From assembly GCA_903839465.1 (NCBI GenBank), contig CAIMCI010000160.1, forward strand, positions 1 through 36,079: 36,079 nt of DNA, written 5' to 3'. Both the position numbers and the translations under genes were made by a program. A model generated the notes under the pieces. That model was not told the origin of the DNA. It did no database searches and worked only from the letters and a program-made list of their open reading frames with translations. Below are positions 15,930-24,196 of the stretch, piece after piece (position 1 is the first letter of the stretch; each line of letters opens with the position of its first letter). Source of the DNA: an uncultured Pseudomonadota bacterium. Its GTDB lineage: Bacteria > Pseudomonadota > Gammaproteobacteria > Steroidobacterales > Steroidobacteraceae.

Positions 15930-17267
15930 TCATTCGCCGGCGATGGTCATTTCCTCGAGCAGGACGGAGCCTGTCATCAGTGCGCCGCGGCGGTCGACGT
16001 CGCTGCCCACGGCGACGATTCCCTTCAGCATGTCCTTGAGGTTGCCGGCGATCGTGATCTCGTTGACCGGATAGGCGAGCTCGCCCTGCTCGACCCAGAA
16101 GCCGGCAGCACCGCGCGAATAGTCACCGGTCACCCCGTTCACGCCCTGGCCCATGAGTTCGGTGACGACGAGGCCACGGCCCATGCGCGCCACGAGCGCC
16201 GCGAAATCGTCGCCGCCGGAGGCAACGATCAGGTTGTGGACGCCGCCCGCATTGCCGGTCGTGCGCAGGTTCAGCTTGCGCGCGGCGTAGGAATTGAGAA
16301 CGTACCCGGTCAGCACGCCGTCCTTGACGAGCGCACGGTCCGCCGTCCGGCAACCCTCCGCGTCAAACGCCGCGCTGCCCAGCCCGCGCCGCAGGTGCGG
16401 ACGCTCGTCGATCTGCATGAACGACGGGAACACCTGCGTGCCGGCGGCATCGAGCAGGAAGGAACTCTTGCGGTACTGGCTGCTGCCGCGGATCGCGCCG
16501 AGAAAGTGCCCGAAGAGACCGCGCGCCACCTCGGGCACGAAGAGGACCGGTGCCCGGCCCGTGGCCAGGCGCCGGGCGCCGAGGCGGCGCACGGTACGCA
16601 ACGCGGCCGTACGGCCGACGGACTCCGGTGTCTCGAGGTCGCCGGCGGCGCGCCCGGCGGTGTACCAGTAGTCGCGCTCCATCGCCTGGTCCTGGCTGGC
16701 GACCACGACGCAGGACTGACTGTAGTAGGTGCTCGGCTGGCCGCCCATGAAGCCGAGCGTATTGCCGTAGATCTTGATGCCGCGCTGGGTGCCGATCGAG
16801 GCGCCTTCCGAATTGGTGATCCTGGCATCGACCGCAAGCGCCGCCGCTTCGCTCGCCTTGGCAATCGCGATCGCCGCGTCGACGTCGAGCGCCCAGGGAT
16901 GATCGAGGTCGAGATCGATGCTGTCGGCATCGCGCGCGAGGTCTGCGACGTCCGGCAGGCCGGCAAAGGGGTCCTCCGCGGCAAACCGCGCCATGCTGAC
17001 CGCCTTGGCGACCGTCTCGGCCACGGCCGGCCAGCCGAGGTCGCCGGTCGTGGCCGTGCCCTTGCGCTGGCCGAGATAGACCGTGATGCCGAGGCCCCGG
17101 TCGCGATGGTGCTCCAGCGTCTCGACCTCGCCCAGGCGGACCGTCACCGACAGGCCCGAATCGACCGAGACCGCCGCATCGGCGCCGGTCGCACCGAGCC
17201 GGGTGGCTTCCTCCAGCGCGCGCCGGACGAGGGTCTCGAGCTCGGTCTTGGCAGGGAAAGTGGACAT
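15930..17267 (-). CDS. pmbA: metalloprotease TldE/PmbA
   Basis: The 445-residue PmbA/TldE subunit of the TldD-TldE heterodimeric protease, which degrades unfolded peptides and matures microcin B17 in E. coli. Characteristic segments: GLGITVYLGQRKGTATTGDL near residue 58, NSEGASIGTQRG, FLLDAAGTQVFPSF, the GGVHNLIVASG turn and TELMGQGVNGVTGDYSRGAAGFWVE near the end. PmbA lacks the HExxxH metal site, which TldD supplies. ATG 17267 gives the family length. The open frame running further upstream crosses darP. It is divergent from darP, the conserved neighbour arrangement. Confidence 0.95.
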   Translation of the reverse strand: MSTFPAKTELETLVRRALEEATRLGATGADAAVSVDSGLSVTVRLGEVETLEHHRDRGLGITVYLGQRKGTATTGDLGWPAVAETVAKAVSMARFAAEDPFAGLPDVADLARDADSIDLDLDHPWALDVDAAIAIAKASEAAALAVDARITNSEGASIGTQRGIKIYGNTLGFMGGQPSTYYSQSCVVVASQDQAMERDYWYTAGRAAGDLETPESVGRTAALRTVRRLGARRLATGRAPVLFVPEVARGLFGHFLGAIRGSSQYRKSSFLLDAAGTQVFPSFMQIDERPHLRRGLGSAAFDAEGCRTADRALVKDGVLTGYVLNSYAARKLNLRTTGNAGGVHNLIVASGGDDFAALVARMGRGLVVTELMGQGVNGVTGDYSRGAAGFWVEQGELAYPVNEITIAGNLKDMLKGIVAVGSDVDRRGALMTGSVLLEEMTIAGE

Positions 17268-17379
17268 GCTGGGCCTTGGGCGCTCTGGGGGCCCTAGTCT
17301 ACCAAGGGTGGACCCTGCGCCGGGCGCCGGCGCGGGGGGTGGTAGAGTGGCGGCCGGAAGGCGGGCGCCGGGAGCGGGT

Positions 17380-17928
17380 GTGGGCAAGCGGGAAGACGAC
17401 GAACACGAGACCGACGGCGAGGAGTACGGGCCGAGCAAGAGCCAGCGCAAGCGCGACGCCAGCGCCCTGCAGGATCTCGGCGTGCGCCTGTGCGAGCTGC
17501 CGGCGACCGAGCTCGACGTCCTGCCGCTGCCGGAGAAGCTCCGCGACGCCATCGACCTCGCCAAGCGCATCACGAGCCACGGCGCGCTGTTCCGCCAGCG
17601 GCAGTTCATCGGCAAATTGATGCGCCACATCGACGTCGAGCCGATCGTCGTGGCGCTGAACGCGAAAACCGAGCGCCAGGCGGAAGCGGCGCGCCACTTC
17701 CATCGCCTCGAACAGTGGCGCGACCGGCTGCTGGCCGAGGGTGATGCGGCGCTTGACGCCTTCCTCGCCCGCTATCCCGCCGCCGACGGCGGTGCCCTGC
17801 GCACGCTCGTCCGCCAGGCGTCGGCGGAGCGGGCCGAGGGAACTGAAAAAGCCGCGCAGCGGGCCCTGTTCAAGGCGGTCCGGGCCGCCGGCGAGGCGGA
17901 AACGGGCCCGGTCGACCCGCCGGCCTGA
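17380..17928 (+). CDS. darP: ribosome biogenesis factor DarP (YjgA, DUF615)
   Basis: A 182-residue, highly charged helical protein of the DUF615 family that assists late 50S subunit assembly. An acidic start ([25 protein letters not shown]) is followed by the family core: [38 protein letters not shown] and [18 protein letters not shown]. The start is inferred as GTG 17380 because GGGAG precedes it by five bases and the protein then has the family length. A GTG at 17347 is in frame but overlaps a likely -10 TAGAGT at 17343-17348. It is divergent from pmbA with about 110 bases between. Confidence 0.92.
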   Translation: MGKREDDEHETDGEEYGPSKSQRKRDASALQDLGVRLCELPATELDVLPLPEKLRDAIDLAKRITSHGALFRQRQFIGKLMRHIDVEPIVVALNAKTERQAEAARHFHRLEQWRDRLLAEGDAALDAFLARYPAADGGALRTLVRQASAERAEGTEKAAQRALFKAVRAAGEAETGPVDPPA

Positions 17929-17966
17929 GCGCCGGCCGGCGACGGCCCCCGTGGTATCATGGCGTG

Positions 17967-18467
17967 ATGACGGCACTGGTCGGCATCATCATGGGTTCCG
18001 CTTCCGACTGGGAGACGATGTCCCATGCGGTCGCGATTCTGGAGAACCTCGGCGTTCCGCACGAGACCCGGGTGGTCTCCGCGCACCGCACGCCGGACCT
18101 CCTGTTCGAGTACGCGGGCGCGGCCCAGGGCCGCGGTCTCGAGGTCCTGATCGCCGGCGCGGGCGGAGCGGCCCACCTGCCGGGCATGGCCGCCGCCAAG
18201 ACCCGCCTGCCGGTACTGGGCGTGCCGGTGCAATCCAAGGCCCTGAACGGCATGGACTCGCTGCTCTCGATTGCGCAGATGCCGGCCGGCATTCCGGTCG
18301 GCACCCTGGCCATTGGCATCCCCGGCGCCAAGAACGCCGCGCTGCTCGCCGCCGCCATTCTCGCCAACAAGTACCCGGAGATCGGTGCCCGCCTGGATGC
18401 GCTGCGCGCGAAGCAGACGGCCGACGTGCTGGCGCACCCCGATCCCCGCCACCCGCCCGGCTCGTGA
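17967..18467 (+). CDS. purE: N5-carboxyaminoimidazole ribonucleotide mutase
   Basis: Converts N5-CAIR to CAIR in purine synthesis, after PurK. The 166-residue protein shows the PurE signatures: [58 protein letters not shown] and [16 protein letters not shown] 17967 is preceded immediately by an in-frame GTG. There is no Shine-Dalgarno sequence. A TATCAT with an upstream TG (extended -10) ends six bases before the ATG, so the message may be leaderless. The stop overlaps the purK start in a GTGA. Confidence 0.96.
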   Translation: MTALVGIIMGSASDWETMSHAVAILENLGVPHETRVVSAHRTPDLLFEYAGAAQGRGLEVLIAGAGGAAHLPGMAAAKTRLPVLGVPVQSKALNGMDSLLSIAQMPAGIPVGTLAIGIPGAKNAALLAAAILANKYPEIGARLDALRAKQTADVLAHPDPRHPPGS

Positions 18468-19549
18468 AGATCGGCATCATCGGCGGCGGGCAGCTGGGCC
18501 GCATGCTGGCCCTGGCCGCCTATCCGCTCGGCGTCCTGCCGGTCTTCTACGAGCAGACACCCGACACCTGTGCCGGCCAGGTCGGCCCGGTCATCGGCGG
18601 GCGCTTCGACGATCACGAGGCGCTCGCGGCCTTTGCCGCCTCGGTCGACGTGGTGACCTTCGACTGGGAAAACGTGCCCGTGGACTCGGTCCGGCCGCTG
18701 TCGGGCCACGCCCGGGTGGCACCACCCGCACTGGCGCTCGAACAGTCACAGGACCGGCTCGCCGAGAAGAACCTCTTCACCCGGCTCAAGATCCCGACGC
18801 CGGGCTACGCGGCGGTCGACAGCCGCGACGATCTTGACCGGGCGATCGCGCGCCTCGGCCTGCCCGGCGTCCTCAAGACCCGCCGCTTCGGCTACGACGG
18901 CAAGGGCCAGGCCGTGCTCCGCTCCGCGCGCGACGTCGAGCGGGGCTTCACCGCGCTCGCCGGTCAGCCGCTCATCTATGAGCAGTTCGTGCCCTTCGAG
19001 CGCGAGGTTTCGCTGGTGTCCGTGCGCGCCCGCAACGGCGAGACGCGCGACTATCCGCTCGCCGAGAACGTGCACGAGTCGGGGATCCTCGCCGTCAGCT
19101 CGGCCCCGTACACCGACCCGCGGCTCGCCCGCCAGGCGGCCAAATACGTGCACCGCCTGCAGGAAGCGATGCGCTACGTCGGCGTGCTGGCCGTCGAGTT
19201 CTTCGTCCACGAGGGCCGGCTCATCGCCAACGAAATGGCGCCCCGCGTCCATAACTCCGGCCACTGGACGATCGAGGGCGCGGTGACGAGCCAGTTCGAG
19301 AACCACGTCCGCGCGATCGCCGGCCTGCCGCTCGGCGATACGCGGCCGACCGGCCATTCGGTCATGGTCAACTTCGTCGGGCGCATGCCGCGCCGCGACG
19401 TCGTGCTCGCCCTGCCCGGCGTGCACCTGCACGACTACGGCAAGGCGCCGCGGCCGGGCCGCAAGCTCGGCCACGCAACCGCCGTGATGCCGACGGTCGC
19501 CGCCCGCGCCAGGGTACGCCGGACCCTGCTGTCGCTGCGCCGGACCTGA
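18464..19549 (+). CDS. purK: N5-carboxyaminoimidazole ribonucleotide synthase
   Basis: ATP-grasp enzyme that carboxylates AIR to N5-CAIR using bicarbonate. The 361-residue protein has the N-terminal [19 protein letters not shown]-grasp features [14 protein letters not shown] and [13 protein letters not shown], and the metal-binding [13 protein letters not shown] motif. The start is GTG 18464, which overlaps the purE stop codon in GTGA and gives translational coupling. The longer open frame upstream is an artefact running through purE. The ATPase-FHA gene follows after 40 bases, possibly on the same transcript. Confidence 0.96.
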   Translation: MKIGIIGGGQLGRMLALAAYPLGVLPVFYEQTPDTCAGQVGPVIGGRFDDHEALAAFAASVDVVTFDWENVPVDSVRPLSGHARVAPPALALEQSQDRLAEKNLFTRLKIPTPGYAAVDSRDDLDRAIARLGLPGVLKTRRFGYDGKGQAVLRSARDVERGFTALAGQPLIYEQFVPFEREVSLVSVRARNGETRDYPLAENVHESGILAVSSAPYTDPRLARQAAKYVHRLQEAMRYVGVLAVEFFVHEGRLIANEMAPRVHNSGHWTIEGAVTSQFENHVRAIAGLPLGDTRPTGHSVMVNFVGRMPRRDVVLALPGVHLHDYGKAPRPGRKLGHATAVMPTVAARARVRRTLLSLRRT

Positions 19550-19589
19550 GCGCGGATCGCCCCGCGGCGCATCGGCAGGAACCCGCCCC

Positions 19590-20912
19590 ATGTATCTCGA
19601 ACTTTTCGGCCTCCGGGAACTGCCCTTCCGGCTCAGCCCCGATCCACAGTTCCTGTACCTGTCCAAGCACCATGCCCGTGCCAAGACCTACATGGAGTCG
19701 ACCGTCTGGTTCACCGACGGCTTCGTGGTGATCACCGGCGAAATCGGCTCCGGCAAGACGACGCTCATCGAGACGTTCCTGCGCGAACTCGACAAGGACG
19801 TCGTCGTCGCCCAGATCAACCAGACGCAGCTCTCGCCGATCGCCTTCTTGCAGACCCTGCTCGCGCAGTTCGGCTTCACGCCGTTCAAGATGAAGAAGGC
19901 GGAACTGATCGCCACGATCAGCACCTTCCTGATCGAGCAGTACGCGGCGGGCCGCAAGGTCCTCCTGGTGGTCGACGAGGCGCAGAACCTCTCGAACCGG
20001 GTGCTGGAGGAAATCCGCCTGCTGTCCGGCGTCGAGACGACCAAGGACAAGACCCTGCGCATCATCCTGGCCGGCCAGCCGGAGCTGAACGACAAGCTGC
20101 GCTCGCCCGAGCTCGTGCAGCTCGCGCAGCGGATAAGGCTGCGCTTCCACCTCACGGCTCTCTCCCGCCAGGACCTGTCCGCCTACGTCCGCCACCGCCT
20201 GGAAGTCGCCGGCAGCGGCGGCCGCGAGATCTTCACCGAGGATGCCCTCTCGCTCGTCTACCGCTACACCGGCGGCGTGCCGCGCCTGGTCAACACGCTG
20301 TGTGACACGGCGATGATGTCGGCGTTCGCCATCGAGAAGAACGTCGTCGACCAGGCCATCATCGAGAGCGCCGTCGAGGACCTGCAGTGGGTGGAGTTCA
20401 TGGCCCGCACCAACCGCATGCCGGCGCTCGTCCAGCGTCAGCAGCCGGCGATGCCGGTGCCGCAGGGCCCGGTGCAGGCCCGCCTGTACCTTGCCACCGA
20501 GGGCCGGACGATCGCCGAATACGAACTGCGCAACGGCCGGTTCGTCATCGGCCGGACCTACGACAACGACCTGCCGATCGATTCCAAGTTCGTCAGTCGC
20601 CACCATTGCCAGATCTCGAGCGACGGCGAGGAATCGATCCTCGAGGACCTGAACAGCACGAACGGCGTGTACGTGCACAGCCGGCGTGTCCGGCGCCACG
20701 TGCTCAAGGACGGCGACGTGATCGTTATCGGCCGCCACGAGGTGATGTACGTCGACGAGCGCATGACGCGGACGGTCGCCATCGGCTCGTCGGCCCAGCC
20801 CGGTGCAGCGCGCCAGCAACCCTACCTGCTCGGCTCCCCGGGCGGGGAAGTTGCGGAGGACGCCGAGCCGCCGGTGCTGCTGCCGGGCCCGGACAACGAG
20901 CCGCAGATCTAG
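19590..20912 (+). CDS. ExeA/GspA-type AAA ATPase with C-terminal FHA domain
   Basis: A 440-residue protein. Residues 1-275 are an ExeA/GspA-MshM-like ATPase: the opener MYLELFGLRELPFRLSPDP, Walker A GEIGSGKTT (about 50-58), Walker B VLLVVDEAQN (about 125-134), a sensor region ILAGQPELNDKL and the C-terminal lid with YTGGVPRLVNTLCD. Residues 298-385 form a forkhead-associated domain (GRTYDNDLPIDSKFVSRHHC, then LEDLNSTNGVYV), which binds phosphothreonine peptides. ExeA-type ATPases help place secretion or pilus assemblies through peptidoglycan, often with a peptidoglycan-binding domain. Here an FHA domain replaces it, suggesting phospho-dependent recruitment (inference). No secretion genes are adjacent. 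AGGAA lies eight bases before the ATG. Confidence 0.88.
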   Translation: MYLELFGLRELPFRLSPDPQFLYLSKHHARAKTYMESTVWFTDGFVVITGEIGSGKTTLIETFLRELDKDVVVAQINQTQLSPIAFLQTLLAQFGFTPFKMKKAELIATISTFLIEQYAAGRKVLLVVDEAQNLSNRVLEEIRLLSGVETTKDKTLRIILAGQPELNDKLRSPELVQLAQRIRLRFHLTALSRQDLSAYVRHRLEVAGSGGREIFTEDALSLVYRYTGGVPRLVNTLCDTAMMSAFAIEKNVVDQAIIESAVEDLQWVEFMARTNRMPALVQRQQPAMPVPQGPVQARLYLATEGRTIAEYELRNGRFVIGRTYDNDLPIDSKFVSRHHCQISSDGEESILEDLNSTNGVYVHSRRVRRHVLKDGDVIVIGRHEVMYVDERMTRTVAIGSSAQPGAARQQPYLLGSPGGEVAEDAEPPVLLPGPDNEPQI

Positions 20913-20975
20913 ACGGGTGCGCCGCGGAACTCGCGGAACGCCCCGGCAGCGGCGGCGCAAACGCTCCCCGACTTC

Positions 20976-21563
20976 CTACTTGCGCCGGGACTTCCACCCT
21001 GGCGACAGGGTGTTGTTCCGTGCCGGCCAGCGCTCATCGAGAGGAGGGAGCAAGCCAATCTTGCCGGTGATGAGTTCCGGCGTGATCGCGTAGACGATGG
21101 TTGCTGCCATTCGTGGAAATGAGCCGACTTCGCGACCCCACGAGTCCGCCGGAGCATACTTGGTCATGAACCTCGTAAAGAAGCCGGCCGCATCGTCCTC
21201 GCCGTCCAGCTGGCGGATCCGCCCGAACATGACGACTGATCGGTACGCGACCGACGTATCGCACTCGATGTTGCCGTAGGGAAACACCTCGCCGGGCTCG
21301 TCAACCTCAAAGCTGACGCGATCGCAATGTTTCACGTTTGCCGCAAAGTGGCCGGGATGGCGGCCGGTGTGCAGGTAGACGACTCCGTCGTGCCAGACAA
21401 ACAGGTTCGGGGCAATGTAGGGGTACCCGTCGGCACCTATCGTCGCCGTGCGCCCACAGAAGGCGCCGACAAGAAACTCGTCGACCTCGCCAACCGTCAT
21501 TACCTTGTCCGCGCGCCGGAGGAGCCCCCGCCGGTCGTCGGACTGCCGGTCGGTACCCGTCAC
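20976..21563 (-). CDS. pyridoxamine 5'-phosphate oxidase-related FMN-binding split-barrel protein (Nim-like)
   Basis: A 195-residue flavin split-barrel protein of the COG3467/NimA type. It has GRTATIGADGYPYIAPNLFVW (first strands), YLHTGRHPGHFAANVKHCD and the VSFEVDEPGEVFP strand. Relatives bind FMN, and some reduce nitro or N-oxygenated compounds. Whether this one makes pyridoxal phosphate is doubtful. The GTG start overlaps the stop of the gamma-lyase gene in GTGA, and an internal ATG at MTVGEVDEF is an alternative. As last gene of the four-gene cassette it probably acts on a product or cofactor of the lyase. This is inference from context. Confidence 0.83.
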   Translation of the reverse strand: MTGTDRQSDDRRGLLRRADKVMTVGEVDEFLVGAFCGRTATIGADGYPYIAPNLFVWHDGVVYLHTGRHPGHFAANVKHCDRVSFEVDEPGEVFPYGNIECDTSVAYRSVVMFGRIRQLDGEDDAAGFFTRFMTKYAPADSWGREVGSFPRMAATIVYAITPELITGKIGLLPPLDERWPARNNTLSPGWKSRRK

Positions 21564-22762
21564 CGGGAAGCTCCGGGGGATGCCGCCTGAAGCGCATTGT
21601 CGAGGTCCGCGATCAGGTCGCTGGGATGCTCAAGCCCGATCGACAGACGTACCAGCCCCTCAGTGATACCCGCCTCGGCTGCCTTCGATGCGCCCACCGA
21701 ACCCGACCACATCGCCCCTGGCAGAGTCGCAAGGGATTCGAACCCGCCAAAACTCACGGCGCGGCTGACAAGACGCATGGCGCCGACGACTGCATGCGCA
21801 CCCCTGGACCCGGTTCCCACTTCGAAGCTCATCAGACCGCCGAAGCCGCCACCCATCTGTCGACGCGCCAGCTCGTGCTGCGCGTGGCTGGCCAATCCCG
21901 GATAGTGGACTCGCGATACCGCCGGATGCCCCTCGAGAAATCGCGCGACTTCCAGCGCCGTCCTGTTCTGCCGCTCCACCCGCAGGGGCAGAGTTCGCAA
22001 CCCACGCAGCAAGAGCCAGGCGGCGAACGGATCCGGCACCGGACCCAGTGCCACGGCCGTGTGCCATACGCGCTCGATGATCTCGCGGCTGCCCAGGACG
22101 ACGCCGGCCATCAGATCGTGGTGCCCGCCCAGGAATTTGGTGGCGCTGTGCACGACGAGATCGATTCCCAGGCTCAGCGGCAGCTGATTGACAGGTGTCG
22201 CTATCGTGCTGTCGCACAGCGTAAGGATGCGACGGCTGCGCGCAAGTTCCGCCACGGCCGCGAGATCGGTGATTGTCAGCAGCGGATTCGCCGGGGTCTC
22301 GACCAGGATGAGCTTTGTCTTCACGGTAACAGCATCGGCAAACGCCTGCGGGCTCGTCTGATCGACGAGAGTCACGTCGACCCCGAACCGCGGCAATATG
22401 GTCGCCAGCAGCTGGGCAGTTCCCATGTAATGCGTGCGCTGGGCGATGACATGATCGCCGCTTCCCACCAGCGTCAGGACCGTCGTGCTTATCGCACCCA
22501 TGCCGCTCGCGGTGAGCAACGCCGCCTCTGCTCCTTCGAGTGCGGCCAGCACCGCCTCGACCCGGCTGAAGGTTGGATTGCCGTCGCGCGTGTAGTTTCG
22601 ATTGTGCCGCGGAGTGTTCGACATCAGCGCGAATTCGTCGTCCGACATGGCCCGAAACGGTGCGGTCTGGTGGATCGGTGGCGCAACGTCCGAGTCGGCA
22701 TCGATGCCGCGATCGGCGTGGGCCACCACGGTGTCGGCATGTACGTCGGTAATGAGGCTCAC
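21560..22762 (-). CDS. PLP-dependent Cys/Met-metabolism family gamma-lyase
   Basis: A 400-residue fold-type I PLP enzyme of the cystathionine gamma-lyase/synthase, methionine gamma-lyase and canavanine gamma-lyase group. Visible: NYTRDGNPTFSRVEAVLAAL (phosphate and cofactor contacts from the neighbouring subunit), ASGMGAIST (PLP phosphate loop), THYMGT with the active-site tyrosine, LVETPANPLL, the cofactor Asp in LCDSTIATP, and HSATKFLGGH with the Schiff-base Lys at about 209. The active-site tyrosine is followed by Met-Gly rather than the Gly-Cys of methionine gamma-lyase or the Gly-Gly of cystathionine enzymes, so substrate assignment by homology is uncertain. The start is GTG 22762 with AAGGA eight bases upstream. 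It sits 48 bases after the B3/B4 gene. Canavanine gamma-lyase is a contextual guess. Confidence 0.88.
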   Translation of the reverse strand: MSLITDVHADTVVAHADRGIDADSDVAPPIHQTAPFRAMSDDEFALMSNTPRHNRNYTRDGNPTFSRVEAVLAALEGAEAALLTASGMGAISTTVLTLVGSGDHVIAQRTHYMGTAQLLATILPRFGVDVTLVDQTSPQAFADAVTVKTKLILVETPANPLLTITDLAAVAELARSRRILTLCDSTIATPVNQLPLSLGIDLVVHSATKFLGGHHDLMAGVVLGSREIIERVWHTAVALGPVPDPFAAWLLLRGLRTLPLRVERQNRTALEVARFLEGHPAVSRVHYPGLASHAQHELARRQMGGGFGGLMSFEVGTGSRGAHAVVGAMRLVSRAVSFGGFESLATLPGAMWSGSVGASKAAEAGITEGLVRLSIGLEHPSDLIADLDNALQAASPGASR

Positions 22763-22810
22763 AGGTGCATTCCTTGTTCGGGCCGGCGGGCGGGGATCGT
22801 CGCCGTGCGA

Positions 22811-23527
22811 TTACGCGATTGCCGCGGTGCCGGTGCGGTCGACAAGGCGCACCGACACCTGCGCCGTGGGGCTGACTTGCTGCAGAACGTCCTTCAGCAC
22901 GATGGCGGCTTCGACGGCGGCGGCGACGGGCATCGGCTCGAGGCGCTCAAGCACGAACCAGGCAAGCCGCGTCTCGGTCGTTATGCGCGTCCGGACGCCC
23001 TGGCGCCAATTCCAGCGGCGACAGGTAACACCCCGGTCATCGGCCCAGACCACCTCACCGGCCGGAACCGGCTCGGTGACCAGTTCACCGTCCTTCATCG
23101 TGTCGAAGTGTTCCGAGCCGTCGGCACGCCGGAGGCGTGGAACACCGACGTAGGCGGCGATGTCTTCGCCGCCGACGGGAATCACATGGCTGACGCTGAT
23201 GGCGTTGTACAGGTCGACCACGGCATTGATGCCGGGCAGCCGGCCGTCCGAGCCTAGCCGCTGCAGCAATGCTTCAGCGGAATTGAGCGTCCGCTGCGGC
23301 TTGGCGCCGAATGAGCGGTAGGTTGACCGCCATGCCTCCAGGTGCGCCTCGAACCAGGGCACCCGAACAGGAAGCTTCACCGCCTGTTCGACATATCGAC
23401 AGACCGCGGGGTGAGCAACTGCGTTTGTGATGCCGTCGGCGATCACGCTGACTGCGCAATAGTCCGGCCGCAGCGCAAGCACGTCGGCATTGATGACCGG
23501 CGTGAACTCGGGGTGGATCTGCGTCAC
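22811..23527 (-). CDS. standalone B3/B4 domain protein (COG3382), candidate tRNA-editing deacylase
   Basis: A 238-residue protein related to the B3/B4 editing domain of phenylalanyl-tRNA synthetase beta subunit, but freestanding. Diagnostic parts are TYRSFGAKPQRTLNSAEALL, LPGINAVVDLYNAISVSHV, IPVGGEDIAAY and VVWADDRGVTCRRWNW. A member of this family, CtdA, is known to hydrolyse canavanyl-tRNA(Arg) and so protect proteins from canavanine. Others are uncharacterised. The start is GTG 23527, overlapping the stop of the Xre-cupin gene in GTGA. Together with the downstream PLP gamma-lyase it suggests defence against a toxic amino-acid analogue. Canavanine is the best-precedented candidate, not shown here. 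Confidence 0.85.
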   Translation of the reverse strand: MTQIHPEFTPVINADVLALRPDYCAVSVIADGITNAVAHPAVCRYVEQAVKLPVRVPWFEAHLEAWRSTYRSFGAKPQRTLNSAEALLQRLGSDGRLPGINAVVDLYNAISVSHVIPVGGEDIAAYVGVPRLRRADGSEHFDTMKDGELVTEPVPAGEVVWADDRGVTCRRWNWRQGVRTRITTETRLAWFVLERLEPMPVAAAVEAAIVLKDVLQQVSPTAQVSVRLVDRTGTAAIA

Positions 23528-24105
23528 CCGACCGGCTCCAGCACGACCATCTGAAACTCACACGCCACTTTGGCCAGATTCGCGTAGCGATGCGGCGCGT
23601 CCGCCAAGAATCGCGCGGTGCATCCGGAGCGGATGATTGCCGTTTCACCGGCGCAGCCCACCGTCAGCGTGCCCCGCCGCACCGAGAGGAATTCGGTCGT
23701 GCCCCCGGGATGCGCGGCACCGTCGAACTGCTCGCCGGGTGACAGGCGCCACCGCCAGATTTCGGCGGCGAGATCGCCGAGGCGCACGGTGTCGATCAAC
23801 GTCGCGCAACTGCCCGCGCCCGTCTCCCACAGGATGCGTCCATCGGCATCCGGACTGACGACGAAGCGTGTTTTGGCGTCGTTCTGGGCAAGGAGCTCGC
23901 CGATCACGACGCCGAACGCGTTGGCCAGCCTGCAGAGAATGGCGATTGACGGATTGGTACGTCCCTGCTCGATCTCGACGACCATGCCTTTGCTGATCCC
24001 GGAGCGCTTCGCCAGCGCGTCCAAGGTCAGGAGGCGTGCCTTTCGCAAGCGGCCGCAATTGGCGGCCACCGTCCGCAAAATCGCTTCTTCCTGATTCATG
24101 GTCAT
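23524..24105 (-). CDS. Xre-cupin transcriptional regulator
   Basis: A 193-residue regulator with an N-terminal lambda-repressor-type helix-turn-helix (about residues 14-70, LDALAKRSGISKGMVVEIEQGRT) and a C-terminal cupin sensor barrel (about 110-190, LSPGEQFDGAAHPGGTTEFL). Proteins of this type sense small metabolites, often amino acids or their breakdown products. It heads the four-gene operon and overlaps the next gene by four bases, so it is the likely local regulator. ATG 24105 (MTMNQEE) was chosen; ATG 24099 is close behind. A TATAAT at 24135-24130 would give a leader of about 20 bases. An upstream open extension is AT-rich leader and unlikely to be coding. Confidence 0.88.
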   Translation of the reverse strand: MTMNQEEAILRTVAANCGRLRKARLLTLDALAKRSGISKGMVVEIEQGRTNPSIAILCRLANAFGVVIGELLAQNDAKTRFVVSPDADGRILWETGAGSCATLIDTVRLGDLAAEIWRWRLSPGEQFDGAAHPGGTTEFLSVRRGTLTVGCAGETAIIRSGCTARFLADAPHRYANLAKVACEFQMVVLEPVG

Positions 24106-24196
24106 TATATCGACTGCTTGGTTTTTTATATTATAGTAACGCCCGCGATCCCAATGGAAGCCATGCTGCGGCGGTGCAACAATCAACCCGACCCTT
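24106..24196. promoter_or_regulatory. AT-rich divergent promoter region of the analogue-defence cassette
   Basis: The 91-base gap between the Xre-cupin gene (-) and the EamA-type gene (+) begins with an AT-rich stretch holding TATAAT on the minus strand (24135-24130) and TATTAT/TATAGT on the plus strand around 24129-24137, overlapping each other. One regulator bound here could control both directions. No clear operator palindrome was found, and no guanidine-riboswitch-like hairpins with ACGR loops were seen. Confidence 0.45.

Noticed and set aside
15582-17297. 571-codon plus-strand frame antisense to pmbA
   Set aside because: PmbA is certain on the minus strand; the plus frame has no motifs.
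19368-20960. 530-codon minus-strand frame antisense to the ATPase-FHA gene
   Set aside because: The plus strand carries Walker and FHA motifs; the minus frame is a shadow.
22763-22810. Regulatory RNA in the 48-base gap between the B3/B4 and lyase genes
   Set aside because: It contains an AAGGA ribosome binding site and GC-rich spacer but no convincing hairpin.
24106-24196. Guanidine riboswitch upstream of the B3/B4-lyase operon, expected because ctdA genes are often guanidine-controlled
   Set aside because: No paired hairpins with ACGR loops or other guanidine-aptamer features could be drawn on either strand, and the leader after the likely -10 is only about 20 bases.
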